DNA from: Homalodisca vitripennis
Taxonomy: Eukaryota > Arthropoda > Insecta > Hemiptera > Cicadellidae
Direction of reading: 5' to 3'
Assembly: GCF_021130785.1 (NCBI RefSeq)
Contig: NC_060211.1
Location: 124,259,001-124,323,000 of the forward strand
DNA: 64,000 bases
Program-made: the position numbers and the translations under genes
Notes under the pieces: model-generated
Databases searched by the model: none
What the model saw: the letters and a program-made list of their open reading frames with translations, nothing else
Told to the model about the DNA's origin: nothing
Part shown: positions 8,621 to 22,095 of the stretch, piece by piece
Layout of the letters: each line of letters opens with the position of its first letter
Numbering within the stretch: position 1 is the first letter of the stretch

Positions 8621-11600
8621 TATAGGAATTTTTTTCAAGGCTTTTGCAATAAGCCGCTAGGATAGTCATCAGTAACAATTAAAACATAATGTTTTCGTGA
8701 TTCCCTTTCTGATATCCAAAGAAAGGCACCAACATACGAGGTACCAGCGACACATGACAAGGAGTGAGAAGTAGCCTTAACTTTATATTTCCTTGTTTAC
8801 TTCAAATTGTATTTTATTCATTAATTATTAATTTTAGGCCTTTTATTTTATATATCGCTTGCAATACAATTATTGTACATTATTTCCTGCAATAGAGAAT
8901 ATTATTATTATCTATCTGAAATTTCTTTTATATTGTATCATATCATAACTCTAACAAATGTTATCTCTTGAAAAGAACATTTTTCAATTTTATGCCTTAT
9001 AAAACATAATCGTACCACGCAACAGTTATAAAAAGTCAACCTTATTAAATGCCCGTAAATGCGTTCTGACGTCACAAACAACTGCGTCACTACTTTACAC
9101 GCAGCTAGTTATAATAGTACTACTACTAATAATAGGGCCTAGTATATCACGGACGTATAAAGTGTCTGCAAACAAAATCACACAATTTGATTTTTGTGAC
9201 ATTCCTTAGTTTATATTCCTTCTGATTTTTCCCGTTGAAAGTGTAACTTGTAAAAGGTATTTCAGTTGAAAAACATCACGCTCATCCAACGACATCATTA
9301 TTATGATATTTATTTGTTAAACATGCATAAATATTTTTAGATGGTATTACAAAGGTAAGAAGCCGCATTAACAACCGAGGCAATAATGTTTTTTCAACCT
9401 CAGCTGGTATAGTTCAGTTGTTTGTTCAGGTTGTACTATACACATTAAAACATATCCTTTTGATTTCTAAGATGTAGTATAGCCAATAAACAATGTTGAG
9501 CATGTGAATAAATAATAGTATTTGTGCCACTATATATTACAAAAAAAGTTATTCTGTATTAATGTGTTTAGTAAAAGAAACTTTGTTAAAAACTATAACT
9601 ACTAAAACGTTATTAAAACTATAATTAATTTAGGTCATTGAGCATTCCTTTACGTCTGGCGTTTTAAAGGACTGATATAAAAGGGCTTTCTACAGAATAC
9701 CACATTGAGTCAACTCATGTGCACTGCTATTCAGAACACTTCCTGAGTTAGATTTCCCCAAACCTAATTTCCATGCTTTAATCGCATCAAGAATAAATGG
9801 AATAGCTTCACAATAGTCGAGCCAATCCAGTTCAAACTATTCTCTCATATTATCATATAACATTTTAGACGTTTACATTATTTTAGCGTTAAAATTTACT
9901 TTTAAGGCAAAACAGTTTTCAGTATTAACAAAAATTCACTTTCATAACTAATGATGTTCTTTTGTAACAGTTTTTCTTTACAAACCTATTTTAAATAATT
10001 AAGTTTATTATTACTTATTTATTAATTATAGTGTTATTTTTATCAATAAACCTATCTTAAAAATTCATGAAGAACAATTGTGAATTTGCTTACAAAATGA
10101 ATCCAGCTTACAAAATATAAATAAATAAATATATGGCACATATTGATATATTCTACATAATTTCATCGAGAACTTCCACAAACCAACTCTGATAAACAGA
10201 ACAATACTAGACTCTGTGCCACTTGGGGTTTAAGTTGTCAACATTACTTCAATTTAGTTTGACACTAGTTTTGTGTAGTTTAGAATATAAAAAGAAAACT
10301 AGAACCCTCATTCTCAGAGAAACAGAGTTCATTCAAACTGTTGAGTACTGCTGAGGGAGAGGTATTGTGAGTTCAAAATAATTCCATGGAACTGGGGTGA
10401 ACTGGATACCAGTTTTCCTTCAGGTATTTAATAAACATTTATTCTTCATAGTTACGAGTGAAAGCTGATCATGAATCATAACTTGGAGATTTCAAGCAGA
10501 AGCAAATTCGCTTTTAAAGATACCTGGAGTAGAATATTGACGCTACAAACGGGAACAGTTATTTATACAAGTATCACAAGGAACAGTGGATACCTATGCT
10601 GGATTCGCCAATTTTTGGGAGTGCTGACCCATCCAGAATTTGGTAGTCATTTTGAGCGATGATTCGTTGATCATTTCGTTCATACAACAAGTCCACATCT
10701 GGTCACTATCATCTTGCTCTTTTCCTAATTAAGAGTGGTCCTTGACATGGTGTAATAGGTTGACTTTTTACATGGATTTATTGCAAAGGTTCCATCGGTT
10801 ATATCAGTGATGAATCATTTTCTAACGATACAATTGCACAATCAACTGAGTTGGCGGTGCTGTTGACCGCATGTGAGCCGGCCTGTTACTGTAGTAGTGG
10901 ATGGTGCACCACTCTCAAGACTAGGTGAATGTAGTGTAATCATCTTCACCTGTAGCCGCAGGCAATTCAAACCCGGGAACACATAGAGAAATAAAGCGGT
11001 CTTGGTATTATAAAGTTATTTCACTAACCATACAACTCTGGTAAAGGAATGAAAAACTAGTGTAAAATTTTTAACTACTGATGAGCTTTTAAAAGCCTTC
11101 AGTATCCTTTCAAGAAACAGGTATATTTACTTGTAAATGTTACCACTGTACATTTTGAATGTTGAATCCAAATGGAAGACTGCACTGAGATAACTCCAAT
11201 TCCTAGAATTAGAGAGTAGACGCATTTTTTTAGAAGTTAAACGTGAGGGTTGTAAATACTTGTGCACCGGCGTGGATGAAAGACACAACACTTGTACATT
11301 ATCGGATTAAATGCAAGCTTCTGCACTAAGGCCATCATTTGTGCCCGATCCAGATTTTCTAAAGACTCTTTGATTATTATTTTGGCTTTTTAATAAAATG
11401 AAACTACACTTACCATCAAAAACCAACATACATTTTCTTATTCAAGGTAATTATTTTTCCGCTCTACTCTACTTCTTTTGACTCTCATTTCCCTTTTTTG
11501 AACTATCTTAAAACCAATTAGTTCTATGATGCCTAAATTAGTACGAATCGCACATTTAAAAATAATTACATAAAAACAACTGGCATTTGACATATATTTA

Positions 11601-13077
11601 TTTACTAAGCACTTGTAGTTGACTATGCAGTAGACAGCTTTCATACTAGTACAAACAGTGCAACCCTCCTATTAGTTTAAATTAAAATTCTGAGTATATA
11701 TTTTCTAATAAGCTATACTAACCTTTATGTCTGAGGTCGATAAGGTCTCGAAGAGGTTTCATTTCTGGATAGTTTATATTGGTAGAATTAGCACTGAGCA
11801 AAAACTGATGTTGTTACTTATATGTGGATAACTCCAAAATTGTACAGAAATAGCTCACCACCTACCTCATTACGATCTAATTTTCATGTTTTGATCAATA
11901 TAATTTCCCGGAGGATATTGGTTGCTGTATGTAGGTCTGCCATAGTTTTAAACGACTCTTCCCGCTCTGGCTGATATAGGGTAGAACAAAGCTGCCTCCC
12001 CTTCTACCAAGGTAATATGACTGAAGTGATGTCCCATCATGATGGCTGTACCGTGGATTTTGACATGATATGAACAAATCTCTTAATCATCCAGAAGACA
12101 CTTGGAGAGAGATCTGTTATGTCTAAGTACAGCAGGGATTTCCTCAGCTGTATTTACTAGAGACTATAAAGGAACAATAAATCCGCTAACCACACTAGTT
12201 GTACCCAAGGCCATGTACGGCAGCTTATCGCGAAGATAAACCTAGTTAGAACAGCACCAGAATTATTGCTTGACATTAATCATTTCATCATCTTAAACAA
12301 TTAGATAAATTGTTTTTAATCGTCTGAAATATTAGTTGAAATTTGTAGACAAAAATAAATTATCATAATTAATGGGCTCATATTTAAAGTTGAGGTGTTT
12401 TCAAGCAATAACAAAAACCATTATCGAGGGTGGTAACTTTATTTGAGGACTTTCAATTGATAAAGTTTGAAACTCGTTAAAAGAGATTGTTGGCTACAGA
12501 ATTACTGAGTTTAAAATAAGTTTTAATCTGTTGTTTTATAATAATTTTAAAAGTTTAGAATAATTTTTTCTCACTTATATCGTACCTATTATGCAAACAC
12601 CTTCGTAAAATTTAATTATTCAAGAAAGGTTTCCTTTCTACGCCCATATTTACATAAAGTTTTCATGCATATTACTTGATAAAATTTAAATCTTTTTAGA
12701 GTTCAATATTTTGAGTTTTCATTTACGCACGTATTTATTTTGATAGTGTTTTAATAATTTGTTTAAACAGATATGCATATGAATCTCATAGACGTTAGTT
12801 ACCACTCAATGAGCAATACAAATGTTACATATAACCGCGAAACAAACCAGTCTTTAAGATGACTAAAAGTTCATAATCTGCATTAAACAGAACCAGACCT
12901 AAGATTAATAATTAAACTGACATTATAGCGAAATGCATTGGGATTATTCTTCTAATATTCCTTTAACCATAACTTCATATTTTCACACTACGTCAAATGA
13001 TAGACTACTAGCTCTCTTTAAAATGTTATGGAATAAGAATGGGAGTTAGTTTCTCCATAACCATTAAAGGTATTTTT
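8621..13077. other. AT-rich region without recognised gene
   Basis: About 4.5 kb with only short, domain-free open frames (10471-10662, 11438-11644, 11895-12077). No transposon ends or tRNAs could be supported. A block at about 10780-11000 is a little richer in GC and may be an old repeat, but I see no partner copy in the window. Confidence 0.5.
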
Positions 13078-13580
13078 TTTCTCTCTTAGAACAAGAAGCT
13101 TATAAGATTGCATCTAGTACTATAAGGACCTTTGCGCTGCTTCCGGAATGACAGGATATTTTAGATGGGTAAGGTTGGTAGTAAAGGCCACCTCCTGTCG
13201 ACATTAATGAGGAAACGTTTAGGCACTAATCTCAAGTCATGTCTCCTAGGGAAAAGGAGGAGCCAGCTCTGAACCAGCCTCTCCAGTCAAAGCAGGCAGG
13301 GGTTTAGGCCCCACCCATATGTTTAGGCTGGCAAGAACCTGTGGTTATAAGAGACCAAACCCCAGCAACTCTAACAGTCACCTCCCGCAGTAGACTAGAC
13401 CTATCGAATTACCCATGCGCCCCAGAATCTCGGCATTTGCGGTTAGTGATGTGCTGCTCCTGGACATCCATAAGGTTGCCAAAATTTAATTGACACATCG
13501 GTTTTTGCTGCACCCACTGTGGGTTCAAATGGAAGGTATACACCAGCCAGAAGTGAACCCTCCTGGAGAATTTATGGTAT
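13078..13580 (+). repeat. Dispersed repeat family A, copy 1
   Basis: About 500 bp that aligns along most of its length with 61927-62372 (same strand) and, for its first ~260 bp, with 15440-15705 (opposite strand). Shared anchors include CTTTGCGCTGCTTCCGGA, AACCAGCCTCTCCAGTCAAA, CTCCCGCAGTAGACTAGAC and ACCAGCCAGAAGTGA. No terminal inverted repeats or target duplication are clear. Reading frames are broken in this copy. I do not recognise the family. Confidence 0.75.
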
Positions 13581-13931
13581 TAGATACACAAGAGATAACC
13601 CATTCAAGACTATGCACGGCAAAGTGGGTGCTCAGACTGCCATCTGTGGAGAGAGAGGCTTGCTTACATAGTGAATATTTGAACTGTAACAACCAAAGTT
13701 ACGTGGCACAACCCTATCGTCAGACCACAAAACTAACTGATATAATCCCCGGACTTCGGCCCCACCAAGTCCGTATAAATTATGTATCTCCTGTGTAACT
13801 AATAAGTTACAAAGTGTGTAATAAGTGTACAAAGTCTTGACATTATTTTAAAATGCACATTTGATTTCAAATTAAATAGCTACCGTAAATACAAAATTTG
13901 CAAAAATAGAAATTTATGATCATGATATTTT

Positions 13932-13993
<62 letters not shown>

Positions 13994-15252
13994 TTCACAG
14001 CAGTACGTTTTTAACTGACTACTTCTTTAATTTTGTTTAAATGGAAAACTTAATAAGCTTTAAAAAGGGCTTTTCCATATAGCAAGTATTTTTGAATTAT
14101 TTTCACTCTGTCTTACCATATTAATTTTTCCCAGTAAGTTTAACGTAATAATTGAACATAATTAACGTAAACTGTTGTAGAAAATCTAAACCCAATATTT
14201 CAAATTATATAATGTTGTTCTGGGAACAGTGACAACAGCCATTAATTAATCCTGTACTTTGACTCGGATACTGCTTTTATCTTCTAATGAGCTATACGAC
14301 TTAAAGAACCATTCAGTTTGTAAAACCTATTCACATGTTAAATTGGTTTCTTTAGAGAACATCATACAAGATTTATCAATATGAAAACATAAACGTTCCA
14401 GAATCTGTTAATGAATTAGATGTAACTTCAGTCTTTACTACAAAACATTAATGGTATGTTTTATACAATAACTTCTAAATAATTAATACATTTAAATACA
14501 AAAAACCTACTTTAATATTCACTGTAACGAATTCAAAATTAAATTATTCACATCTAAAGCATATATACAATTAATGATCTATCTCTTTTCCTTTACCCTC
14601 TGTTTGTCTGTATGTGTTTTTAGTTTTTATTTTTCATTTCAGAAAACCAGTAAAAATAGATGACTGAAATTAGTTAAAATTAGTTTTCTTGCAGTCACAA
14701 ATTAAGAGAAAAATTATACTGTACTATCATATCAATATTCAAGATGGCGCTCAGTTCCAGTTTTTAAATCTCAATACCGTACAAACTAATAAGATTATGA
14801 AACATTTTAAAGAATAATGAAAGTTGCTTAATCTTCCTATAACTTAAAAATCGACCAAGAAATAACATAGATGTAAGCTTTTAAGTGTTGTTATATTTTA
14901 AATATTTACGGCATTATTAAACATGCATTACAAAGGTTTAAAGCTTATTGATGTATTTGAGTATTTTGAATCCTCTCTCTTCTTAATTTAGATTCTATCC
15001 AAAATTTCTAAAATTTATTTTAAGGATTGTTTATAGGTAGGATGGCTTTAAAATGCCATGTACGATTAAAAAGTGTAAAGCCAACAGAGTGCTAGGACAA
15101 GTTAGGTCACCGATAATATTTACATTGGTTTCCGAAATGGCATTACTCATTAATGCAGACGTGTGGGAGTAGTAAGGCATAAAGCCATCTACATAGGCGT
15201 GTTCACTACAATAACTAACAGGCTGTGAACTAACTAAACTTAACTTCTCTAA
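13581..15252. other. Non-coding stretch with (TA)n microsatellite
   Basis: No gene recognised. It contains a (TA)n run at about 13935-13991. The open frame 13490-13798 starts inside repeat A and has no recognisable domain. Confidence 0.5.
13935..13991. repeat. (TA)n microsatellite
   Basis: A nearly pure TA dinucleotide run of about 57 bp. Confidence 0.95.
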
Positions 15253-15351
15253 CTAACTTATATTATAGCACTGTAGTTACTCATACCCAAAATAGTTTAA
15301 TTTCACATTATGGTCTATAGAGTCGAATAAGGAACTGACGAGGATAACCAT
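15253..15351 (+). repeat. 99-bp direct repeat, left copy
   Basis: Matches 15730-15828 at the same strand and spacing (477-bp offset), with about 7 differences in the 85-bp core. The two copies bracket the poly(T) run and repeat-A copy 3. It could be the remains of a tandem duplication or the ends of an element. Confidence 0.75.
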
Positions 15352-15411
15352 TTTCCATGTACAAACTAAAAAATATGGGCTCCAAGAAGCTGCCTAGAGG
15401 GACACCTCTTG

Positions 15412-15705
15412 TTTTTTTTTTTTTTTTTTTTTTTTTTTTGAGAGCACTTAGTGTTAAAGGTTGTTGCTAGCCTAAACCTAATAGCGTGACGCGCTGCCCG
15501 CTTTGCCGGGAAAGGCTGGTACAAAGCTGGCATCTCCTTCATCCAAGAAAGAAAAAATAAGATTAATGTCCTAAATCCCTCGCGGATCTTAACAGGAGTG
15601 GCTCCTACCCCAAACCACATCCATTCGGAATATCCTGTCACTCCAAAAGCAGCGCAAAGATCCTTTTAGGACTAAGTTCAATTTCTAAGATTCTTGTCCT
15701 AAGAG
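15412..15705 (-). mobile_element. Repeat family A, copy 3, truncated with poly(A) tail
   Basis: Read on the minus strand, 15705-15440 matches the first part of copies 1 and 2 (for example GGACAAG, CTTTGCGCTGCTTTTGGAG, GTACCAGCCTTTCC) and then ends in a 28-base poly(A), seen as T at 15412-15439. An A tail suggests copying through RNA. A minus-strand open frame (15641-15366) has GTG or ATG starts and runs into the poly(A), with segments such as TGYSEWMWFGVGATP and ALYQPFPAKRAARH. The same frame is broken in copies 1 and 2. The family is not recognised. Confidence 0.65.
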
Positions 15706-15729
15706 AACAAAACAACCTGGTCCAAAGAC

Positions 15730-15828
15730 CTAACTTAAATCAGAGCACTGTAGTTTCTTAAATCCAAAATAGTGTAATTTCACATTATGGTCTTTAGAGT
15801 CGAATAAGGAATTGACGAGGATAACCAT
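15730..15828 (+). repeat. 99-bp direct repeat, right copy
   Basis: Partner of 15253-15351. Shared anchors are TTTCACATTATGGTCT and TAGAGTCGAATAAGGAA. Confidence 0.75.
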
Positions 15829-16844
15829 GTTGCTATATTTCATATGGCTGATAAACATGAGCATACTTTTAGAATATTTAAACAGCTAAGTACAAAAAGT
15901 TTGAGATTTCTTCTGAATAACTTATATTATATCAAAAGCATTAGACCGTTGCTCATAATTCTACAACTAAAAATAAGGTCATACAAGGGAACGAGGTTTA
16001 AGATTGTTCTCCTGGGGCTACAATTAAAATGTACGTCAGAACAACCATCTCTTAGAGAAAAATGTCCGTTGAATATTGAATTGAATACATAAATGTGAAA
16101 TACTGGAATAATGGAGACATAAATATTTACTGTTTCAATCTGGCAGTTAATGCGTGCAAGGACCACAGACAGGTACCAGACAGTAGGAGACATGTACTGT
16201 ACTATTGATGTAGTTCGTTGTCGCTTTGTTTGAGTGTATGACACATGTCAGAGCTTGGCAACGAGACAAATTACTTCTTAACTGAACATACTAAACAACC
16301 GGCGACCAACATATGAGCTAAGCGTGATGTATTTTGTAAGCTACTTGAATATTACATGTTGTACCTGTGTGGTTTAGAAAGAGTAGCACAATAATACAAT
16401 CAGTAATGTATTGTTTGACTTTATCAACAAAATATGAAGATAATGAACCTTTTAATCTAATTCAGTCATAAAATAACCAATACAAAAGAAGATTATTTGA
16501 ATGGGATAACAGCTTCGGTTAACCAAGCGAAATGGCAAACGTTTTGTTGTGTATTGTATTTTATACGTTTGTAAAGACCCGGCTTTATGTAAGATAATAA
16601 ACAAATTGCGTACTAAAATGTAATTTGACTGTGTAATTTAATGTTACTACAAAATAGGACGTGAGAATAAGAGACTAGTTTGGCTAGTCACTCAAAAAAA
16701 CCTTAATGATTTAAAAGCTAATAAGTTATTACCAAGTAAATCAAATGGTTGAACTGCTTAAATTTGAAACTTTACATACATAAGTTACAAATATTGGAAG
16801 AAGAAAGCAAAAACTAATCATCTACCCTACTGATTACAAATTGA
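15829..16844. other. Non-coding stretch, no recognised feature
   Basis: Open frames at 15844-16092 and 15927-16244 (opposite strands, overlapping) have no recognisable motif or supporting context. No repeat partner was seen in the window. Confidence 0.4.
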
Positions 16845-17375
16845 TGAGTTCTGAACACTCAAACTGGTCTCAGTGTGGAAGTTACTTAATCAGTAATGAC
16901 CTTTGCCTTCTATCACCAATAATAACTTTAACATTGTGTTGGACACTCAAACTGCTCTCACAGCGGAAGTTACTCAATCAGTAATGACCTTTGCCTTCTA
17001 TCACCAATAATAACTTTAACATTGTGTTGGACACTCAAACTGCTCTCACAGCGGAAGTTACTCAATCAGTAATGACCTTTGCCTTCTATCACCAATAATA
17101 ACTTTAACATTGTGTTGGACACTCAAACTGCTCTCACAGCGGAAGTTACTCAATCAGTAATGACCTTTGTCTTCCATCACCAATAATAACTTTAACATTG
17201 TGTTAGACACTCCAACTGCTCTGAGTGCGGAAGTTATTCAATCAGTAATGACCCTTGTCTTCTATCAACAATAATAACTTTTAACATTGTGTTGGACACT
17301 CAAACTGCTCTCACAGCGGAAGTTACTCAATCAGTAATGACCCTTGTCTTCTATCACCAATAATAACTTTAATGT
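16845..17375 (+). repeat. Tandem array, 88-bp unit, about 6 copies
   Basis: The words GGACACTCAAACTG and CAATCAGTAATGACC recur every 88 bp (16941, 17029, 17117, 17205, then 17294 after a 1-bp gain). Middle units are nearly identical, while the first and fifth are more diverged. This pattern fits a short satellite or minisatellite. No protein is implied. Confidence 0.95.
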
Positions 17376-18739
17376 TGCATCTTGGCGGGTCCTTTATAGC
17401 CATCTATCGGGTTATTATCTATTATTTGGCTGCAATTAAAGTTGTTTAAGTTTACCTTATTTGCTTTACTAGTTTTTTTTTAATAAATACTGACTGAAAT
17501 TATATTGTTCACAAATAATTAATTGTTTATTCTAATGTGGTTTCTATATTTTATTTTATTTACTATGCATGTTTAAACAGTTTTCCGATATTTATGGTAC
17601 TATAACAATTATTGTAAACTTTATTTTGTAACTCAACATGTTCTTTTCATTTTCTAATTAGGCACAACTTGATATTCACATTTGTTTATGATTAATAGAT
17701 AATATGAATAAATCATATACAATGATACAGCCAAGCCTAGCATCAATGAGTGTGGTTCTTACTTGAGTGTATTGCTTATGAAATTGAAATGTATTCTTTC
17801 ATTTTCGTGCTATACATTTGTTATCCTGATTAATTCTTTACCTCCTTCAACGATAGTGTTAAAAATGCAATGCAGTACAAATTCCAAACAGAGAAAGTAA
17901 GAAATTAATGCATTTGCTAATCATTAAATACTCCTATAAGTTAAGTGATTATTTTACTCTTATAGGGTTTATTTAAATATGCAACAACAGTATTATAGTT
18001 TGAATGGAGATGACTGACCAGGTAATCGGTGTATTTTGTTTATAATTGATGGAAACTGCATAATTAACGTGTACTATACCACACTTTGGACAGTCTATCT
18101 CTATGTAACTTTGAAATTGAAACCAAGTCAAATTGTTATATAATTTGTTTGATCCGTATTTTTTAGCAGTGGTTTGTAAATTATTTATTTTAATACTCAG
18201 GATTTATTGATTAAATAGTATTATGACGTATAGACGATGTGTAGTGGGTAAAGGTAAATCATTTATAGCGTAAAGTTTTTCTTTACTTTAACAAAATAAA
18301 TATCTTTCAAAATTATATAAAACCATAAACCAAAGTCTGTGACATTGCTTTTCCAATGACCAGGATTGTCATCAAATGTTATATTTCGTAATTCTTTCCT
18401 ACTATTTGATTTTAAAACAAATAAAATTAAAATAAAGTCTGTAAGATAACTAAATATTTATTTCTCGACATATTATAATATAAGCACACGAAATGATTTA
18501 ACTCAATACGAAAATCCATGTCTTATGCATGAGCCAAAACCCCCACCAACATTGTATTTCAAGTTAATCCCTAGTAATAAAAACAAACATGTTATTATGT
18601 TTTGTGTGAAGGGTATTTTTGGTTATTAAGATGGCAGTCGAATCCCAGATTAGGTAAGAAATTCTCACACTGGCTCACAAATATGAGCATAGCCTAAGAT
18701 AATGTGATAAGCGGTGCCGGGTTTCACTGTCTATTATAC
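17376..18739. other. AT-rich stretch without recognised feature
   Basis: No gene, RNA or repeat partner could be supported here. Confidence 0.4.
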
Positions 18740-19035
18740 AAAATTTACTTGGGTGAAGACGTACACGTAGAGTGGAGGAAACTGTAGTAAATAGCAAGTG
18801 ACACAAGTTTCCTAATGAGCTCATATATTCTGCAACACGCATCAACTGACAGTCGATCCAAGTTGACCAATTGAGTAGTTCTCTGTTACACTGAATCACT
18901 TGGCTGAAGACGTACCAGAGCGGAGAAAACTGTAGTAAGTAGCAAGTGACACAAGTGAGAGCCAAAATCTGAAGTGGCACAAAGTTGATATTTCCTGTAA
19001 CTTCATCACCTGACATCCAATAAAAGCTGACTAGT
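18740..19035 (+). repeat. Imperfect tandem duplication, ~150-bp unit, 2 copies
   Basis: The block GAAGACGTAC, AAACTGTAGTAA and AGCAAGTGACACAAGT occurs at about 18746-18810 and again at about 18898-18955, each followed by related CTGACAG/CTGACAT and TTGAGTAGTT/TTGAGTTACT words. This suggests a two-unit duplication that has diverged. Confidence 0.65.
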
Positions 19036-20249
19036 TGAGTTACTGACTAAACTGAGTTCCCGTTTTCCATTATTATAAAGTTTGCTTCCTAAATGAAATC
19101 GCATGCCATTACAAAACTCGTAGCATTTTGGCATCAGTTTGTTTGTGGTAAAATTTCAATACCATTACAAAAAATTTGCGTTGTTATTAAAATAGTTGTG
19201 GTTGGTAAGTAATCTTTGGTAGTAAAAATGTGTGTTATAATTAATGTACTAAACTTCAATCGAATTATAGTGTTAACTGGAGAATGAATTCATGTATCAT
19301 ATTTGAGCTTCATGAAACCAATCCTGAGGTTACATAATTACGATTACGTGTAATGTACACGTGGACACATATTCTCAGTAACACTAAATATACAAAACTT
19401 GTCTGATTAGTTTTGCCGATGATAAAAATTAGGTACCAAAATATAAGGCTTTAAATAAAGAATACCTGTTACAGATTCAGTAATAATGATAACAAATTAT
19501 TGCCATATACTTATATTATGTATTATGAGGTATTAAAATATAAGTACTATAATAGTGCAGTCAAAATGTAAATTTGTTAAAAGATTTTAGAATTACACCG
19601 AAATTTTTACAGATTATTATAAAACTACTATCAAGCTAGTTTTATTATAATAGTGTTTCTCAATATTGGTTTAAGAAACATACTGGATATTTTAAGTTAA
19701 TGAACTGTCATAAACATCATTTTTATAAACATATATGATCGTTTTTAAATGATAACAGCAAAGAAAATTGAATTTCAAATCTTTCATTTATTTATGTCCA
19801 TTATGTTTAGATTCTATTTAAGGCATATTTAATTTTATATGCTAAATGGAATGGTCTGCTGAAGTTTGAAAATGTACTTTGTTTTGCTGGAATCCACTTT
19901 AAACAACTAAATATTTAGGAAATTGCAAATTACAGAACAGTTTGAAAGCTGCATCGATCATGCTTATATGAGTGTCCAGTAAGAACAAGATTATTGTAGA
20001 CGCGTCTGTGATACACGCGGACATCACAGACCACTCCATGGTCTGTGTTAGCGTGCAGGTGTGCGGTGCGCGGGGAGGGGGTGTCCTCGCCCCGCTACCA
20101 CACTGATTACGCTCGGCTCGATCAGCTGTTGGATAGCGCAGACTAATCTCTTGTCTATAATCAGGGAAATACGTCTTTGGCGTTTAATAACTTTTTGAGA
20201 ACTTTACAACTTTTCTCAATACAAAGTAGGGTGGAATTACGACAGATAA
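19036..20249. other. Non-coding; GC-rich patch at 19998-20150
   Basis: Mostly AT-rich. The patch 19998-20150 is sharply GC-richer and contains the inverted repeat ACAGACCA/TGGTCTGT (about 20026-20047) and a guanine-rich run. It precedes the LINE at 20250 and may be its 5' region, but no link can be shown. Confidence 0.4.
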
Positions 20250-22095
20250 ATCAATATAAATTTTAAAAACCTTGGATTACTGATTTTATTTGTTCAAAAA
20301 TTAAGGGATGGAAACATATCTTTTAAACTGGTTAAGAACCACCCAAAAAAAACGCCAAATTGAAACTTTATTATTTAAAATTTAGAAATAGACTTCATAC
20401 ATACATACCCTATATAAAAGAGCAAAAAAATAATTGTTATAAACAAAAGTTTGAAAATTGCAATAGAAATTCAAAAGCGACTCGGAAAGTTTTGAACGAA
20501 GTGACTGGTCAAGCTAAACAAATCAAACAGACTATAACACTAGACATAAATCACACATTGATTTCTGATCCATTTTCTGTTGCAAACTATTTTAATGATT
20601 ACCTACTTTTTAAATATAGTGAGTGAACGATTTTAAACGATCCCCAAATAAAACAATTTCCTCTACTGCATTATAAAAATTCCTTTACAAATATATACGA
20701 AGTAAATTCAATTTTTATTGATTCAGTTCTACCACATGAGCTGGTGAGCGTTATTAAATAACTTAAAAATAGTACTTCACCGGGTCTAGATGAAATTAGT
20801 TCCTTCACGTTTAAGAAGATCTATCCCAAAATCATGGATGTCTTGTTGTACATAATTAATTTGAGTTTCAACAGTGGAGTCTTTCCAACTCAGTTAAAAA
20901 ATGCAGTAGTAATACCAATATATAAAAAAGGTTCTGACTTGAACAGCAGTAATTATTGTTCTATATCTTTGCTTTCATGCTTCTCAAAAACCTTTGAAAA
21001 ACTAATGAAACAAAAAGTAGTTGATAGAGTAACGCATATAAAGTATTTAGGAATTTTTGTTGACAGCGAGGTTAATTTGAAAACTCACATAAATCATTTG
21101 AAAAACAACATTTATAATACTTAAAGGTATTTTTATTTTCTTAGAAGGTTATGTGATGAAAGGGTTATGTGTACCCTACATTTTCCATTGATTCAGAGCA
21201 GAATTGATTATGGAATTACATTTTGGGGCAGTACATACGATATTTATCTGAATGCAATATATGTTCAACAGAAACATTAGTTAGGTTAATATTAAATAAA
21301 GGAAAGACAGTCCATTCACGTCCCCTTTTTTGGAGTTGAAAATTTTACCGATGAAATACATTGTATATAAAGTTCCAAAGATTTTCTTTTGCATGAGTGG
21401 TAACATGTCACAAAAAATATAGAATATAACCTAAGTAGAAATTAAGATACGAGAATCAATTTACAGTTCCAAAACCAAATTCTACAATTTTTTTACAAGA
21501 ACATTTTATAGCATCAAGAATTTTTAACAAATTACCAAACACTATTAAAGCATTATCGGATATTAACACATTTTGGAAAAGACTTAGAGAGTGGCTGCTA
21601 ACTTTGGAGCACATTAACTTCCTAATTAAAATTCAGCATTAACATTTATATTTTTTCTCTTCAACATGTTTACTATTAATTATATTCATTTCAATAATTT
21701 CTCTTGCAGCAAAGCAAAGAAGCACTGATAGTAAGAAAAAACATTGGCCGAAAAAGATGAAATAAAAATAAAAAGAAACATTCTTTCACAATCTGGACGC
21801 TGGAAAATAAGTTTAAAGTAAAATAATTGGGACCTAAATTTTCTCTGCTGCTATTTACAAATTTTAGAATATTTACAAGTTTTTATAAAGATTAGATATG
21901 TAAGGAGACTGAAAAAAGTTATATTAAGTTACATTATGTTATTTCTTTAAATCTAAACAGATGATTGAGTTTTCATTTAGTGCATATAGTCAGTCTTGGC
22001 AAGTATGATTATATTGTTTATGATTATTAATTATGTAACTTCTTCATGTATTTGATGTATGTTATGTGGCAGAATGAGAAAATAAATACATTTAT
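20250..22095 (+). pseudogene. LINE polymerase with internal deletion of the RT core
   Basis: Jockey/CR1-like non-LTR retrotransposon relic. From about 20270 it reads KPWITDFI (the PW.T block before RT), then FRNRLHTYIPYIKEQ, and KNSTSPGLDEIS (RT entry, from about 20768). NAVVIPIYKKG and NYCSISLLSCFSKTFEKLM follow, the N-terminal half of the palm. At about 21030 the text jumps straight from KVVDRV to HIKYLGIFVDSEVNLKTHI, which belongs after the catalytic site. The segment with the YADD box is therefore missing in this copy. Downstream there are remnants such as LIQSRIDYGITFWGS (about 21178-21230), a low-complexity 3' region, and an AATAAATAC/TTTATTTA end near 22080-22095. Stops and shifts confirm decay. 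Confidence 0.75.

Noticed and set aside
10930..10985. tRNA-like B box on the minus strand (GGGTTTGAATT)
   Set aside because: Only one box-like word, no stems.
15844..16244. Overlapping open frames on both strands
   Set aside because: Mutual shadows in AT-rich DNA with no recognised motif.
16845..17375. CRISPR-like array
   Set aside because: Adjacent units are fully repeated with no unique spacers, the unit is 88 bp, and the genome is eukaryotic. The same applies to the 90-, 97- and 109-bp arrays.
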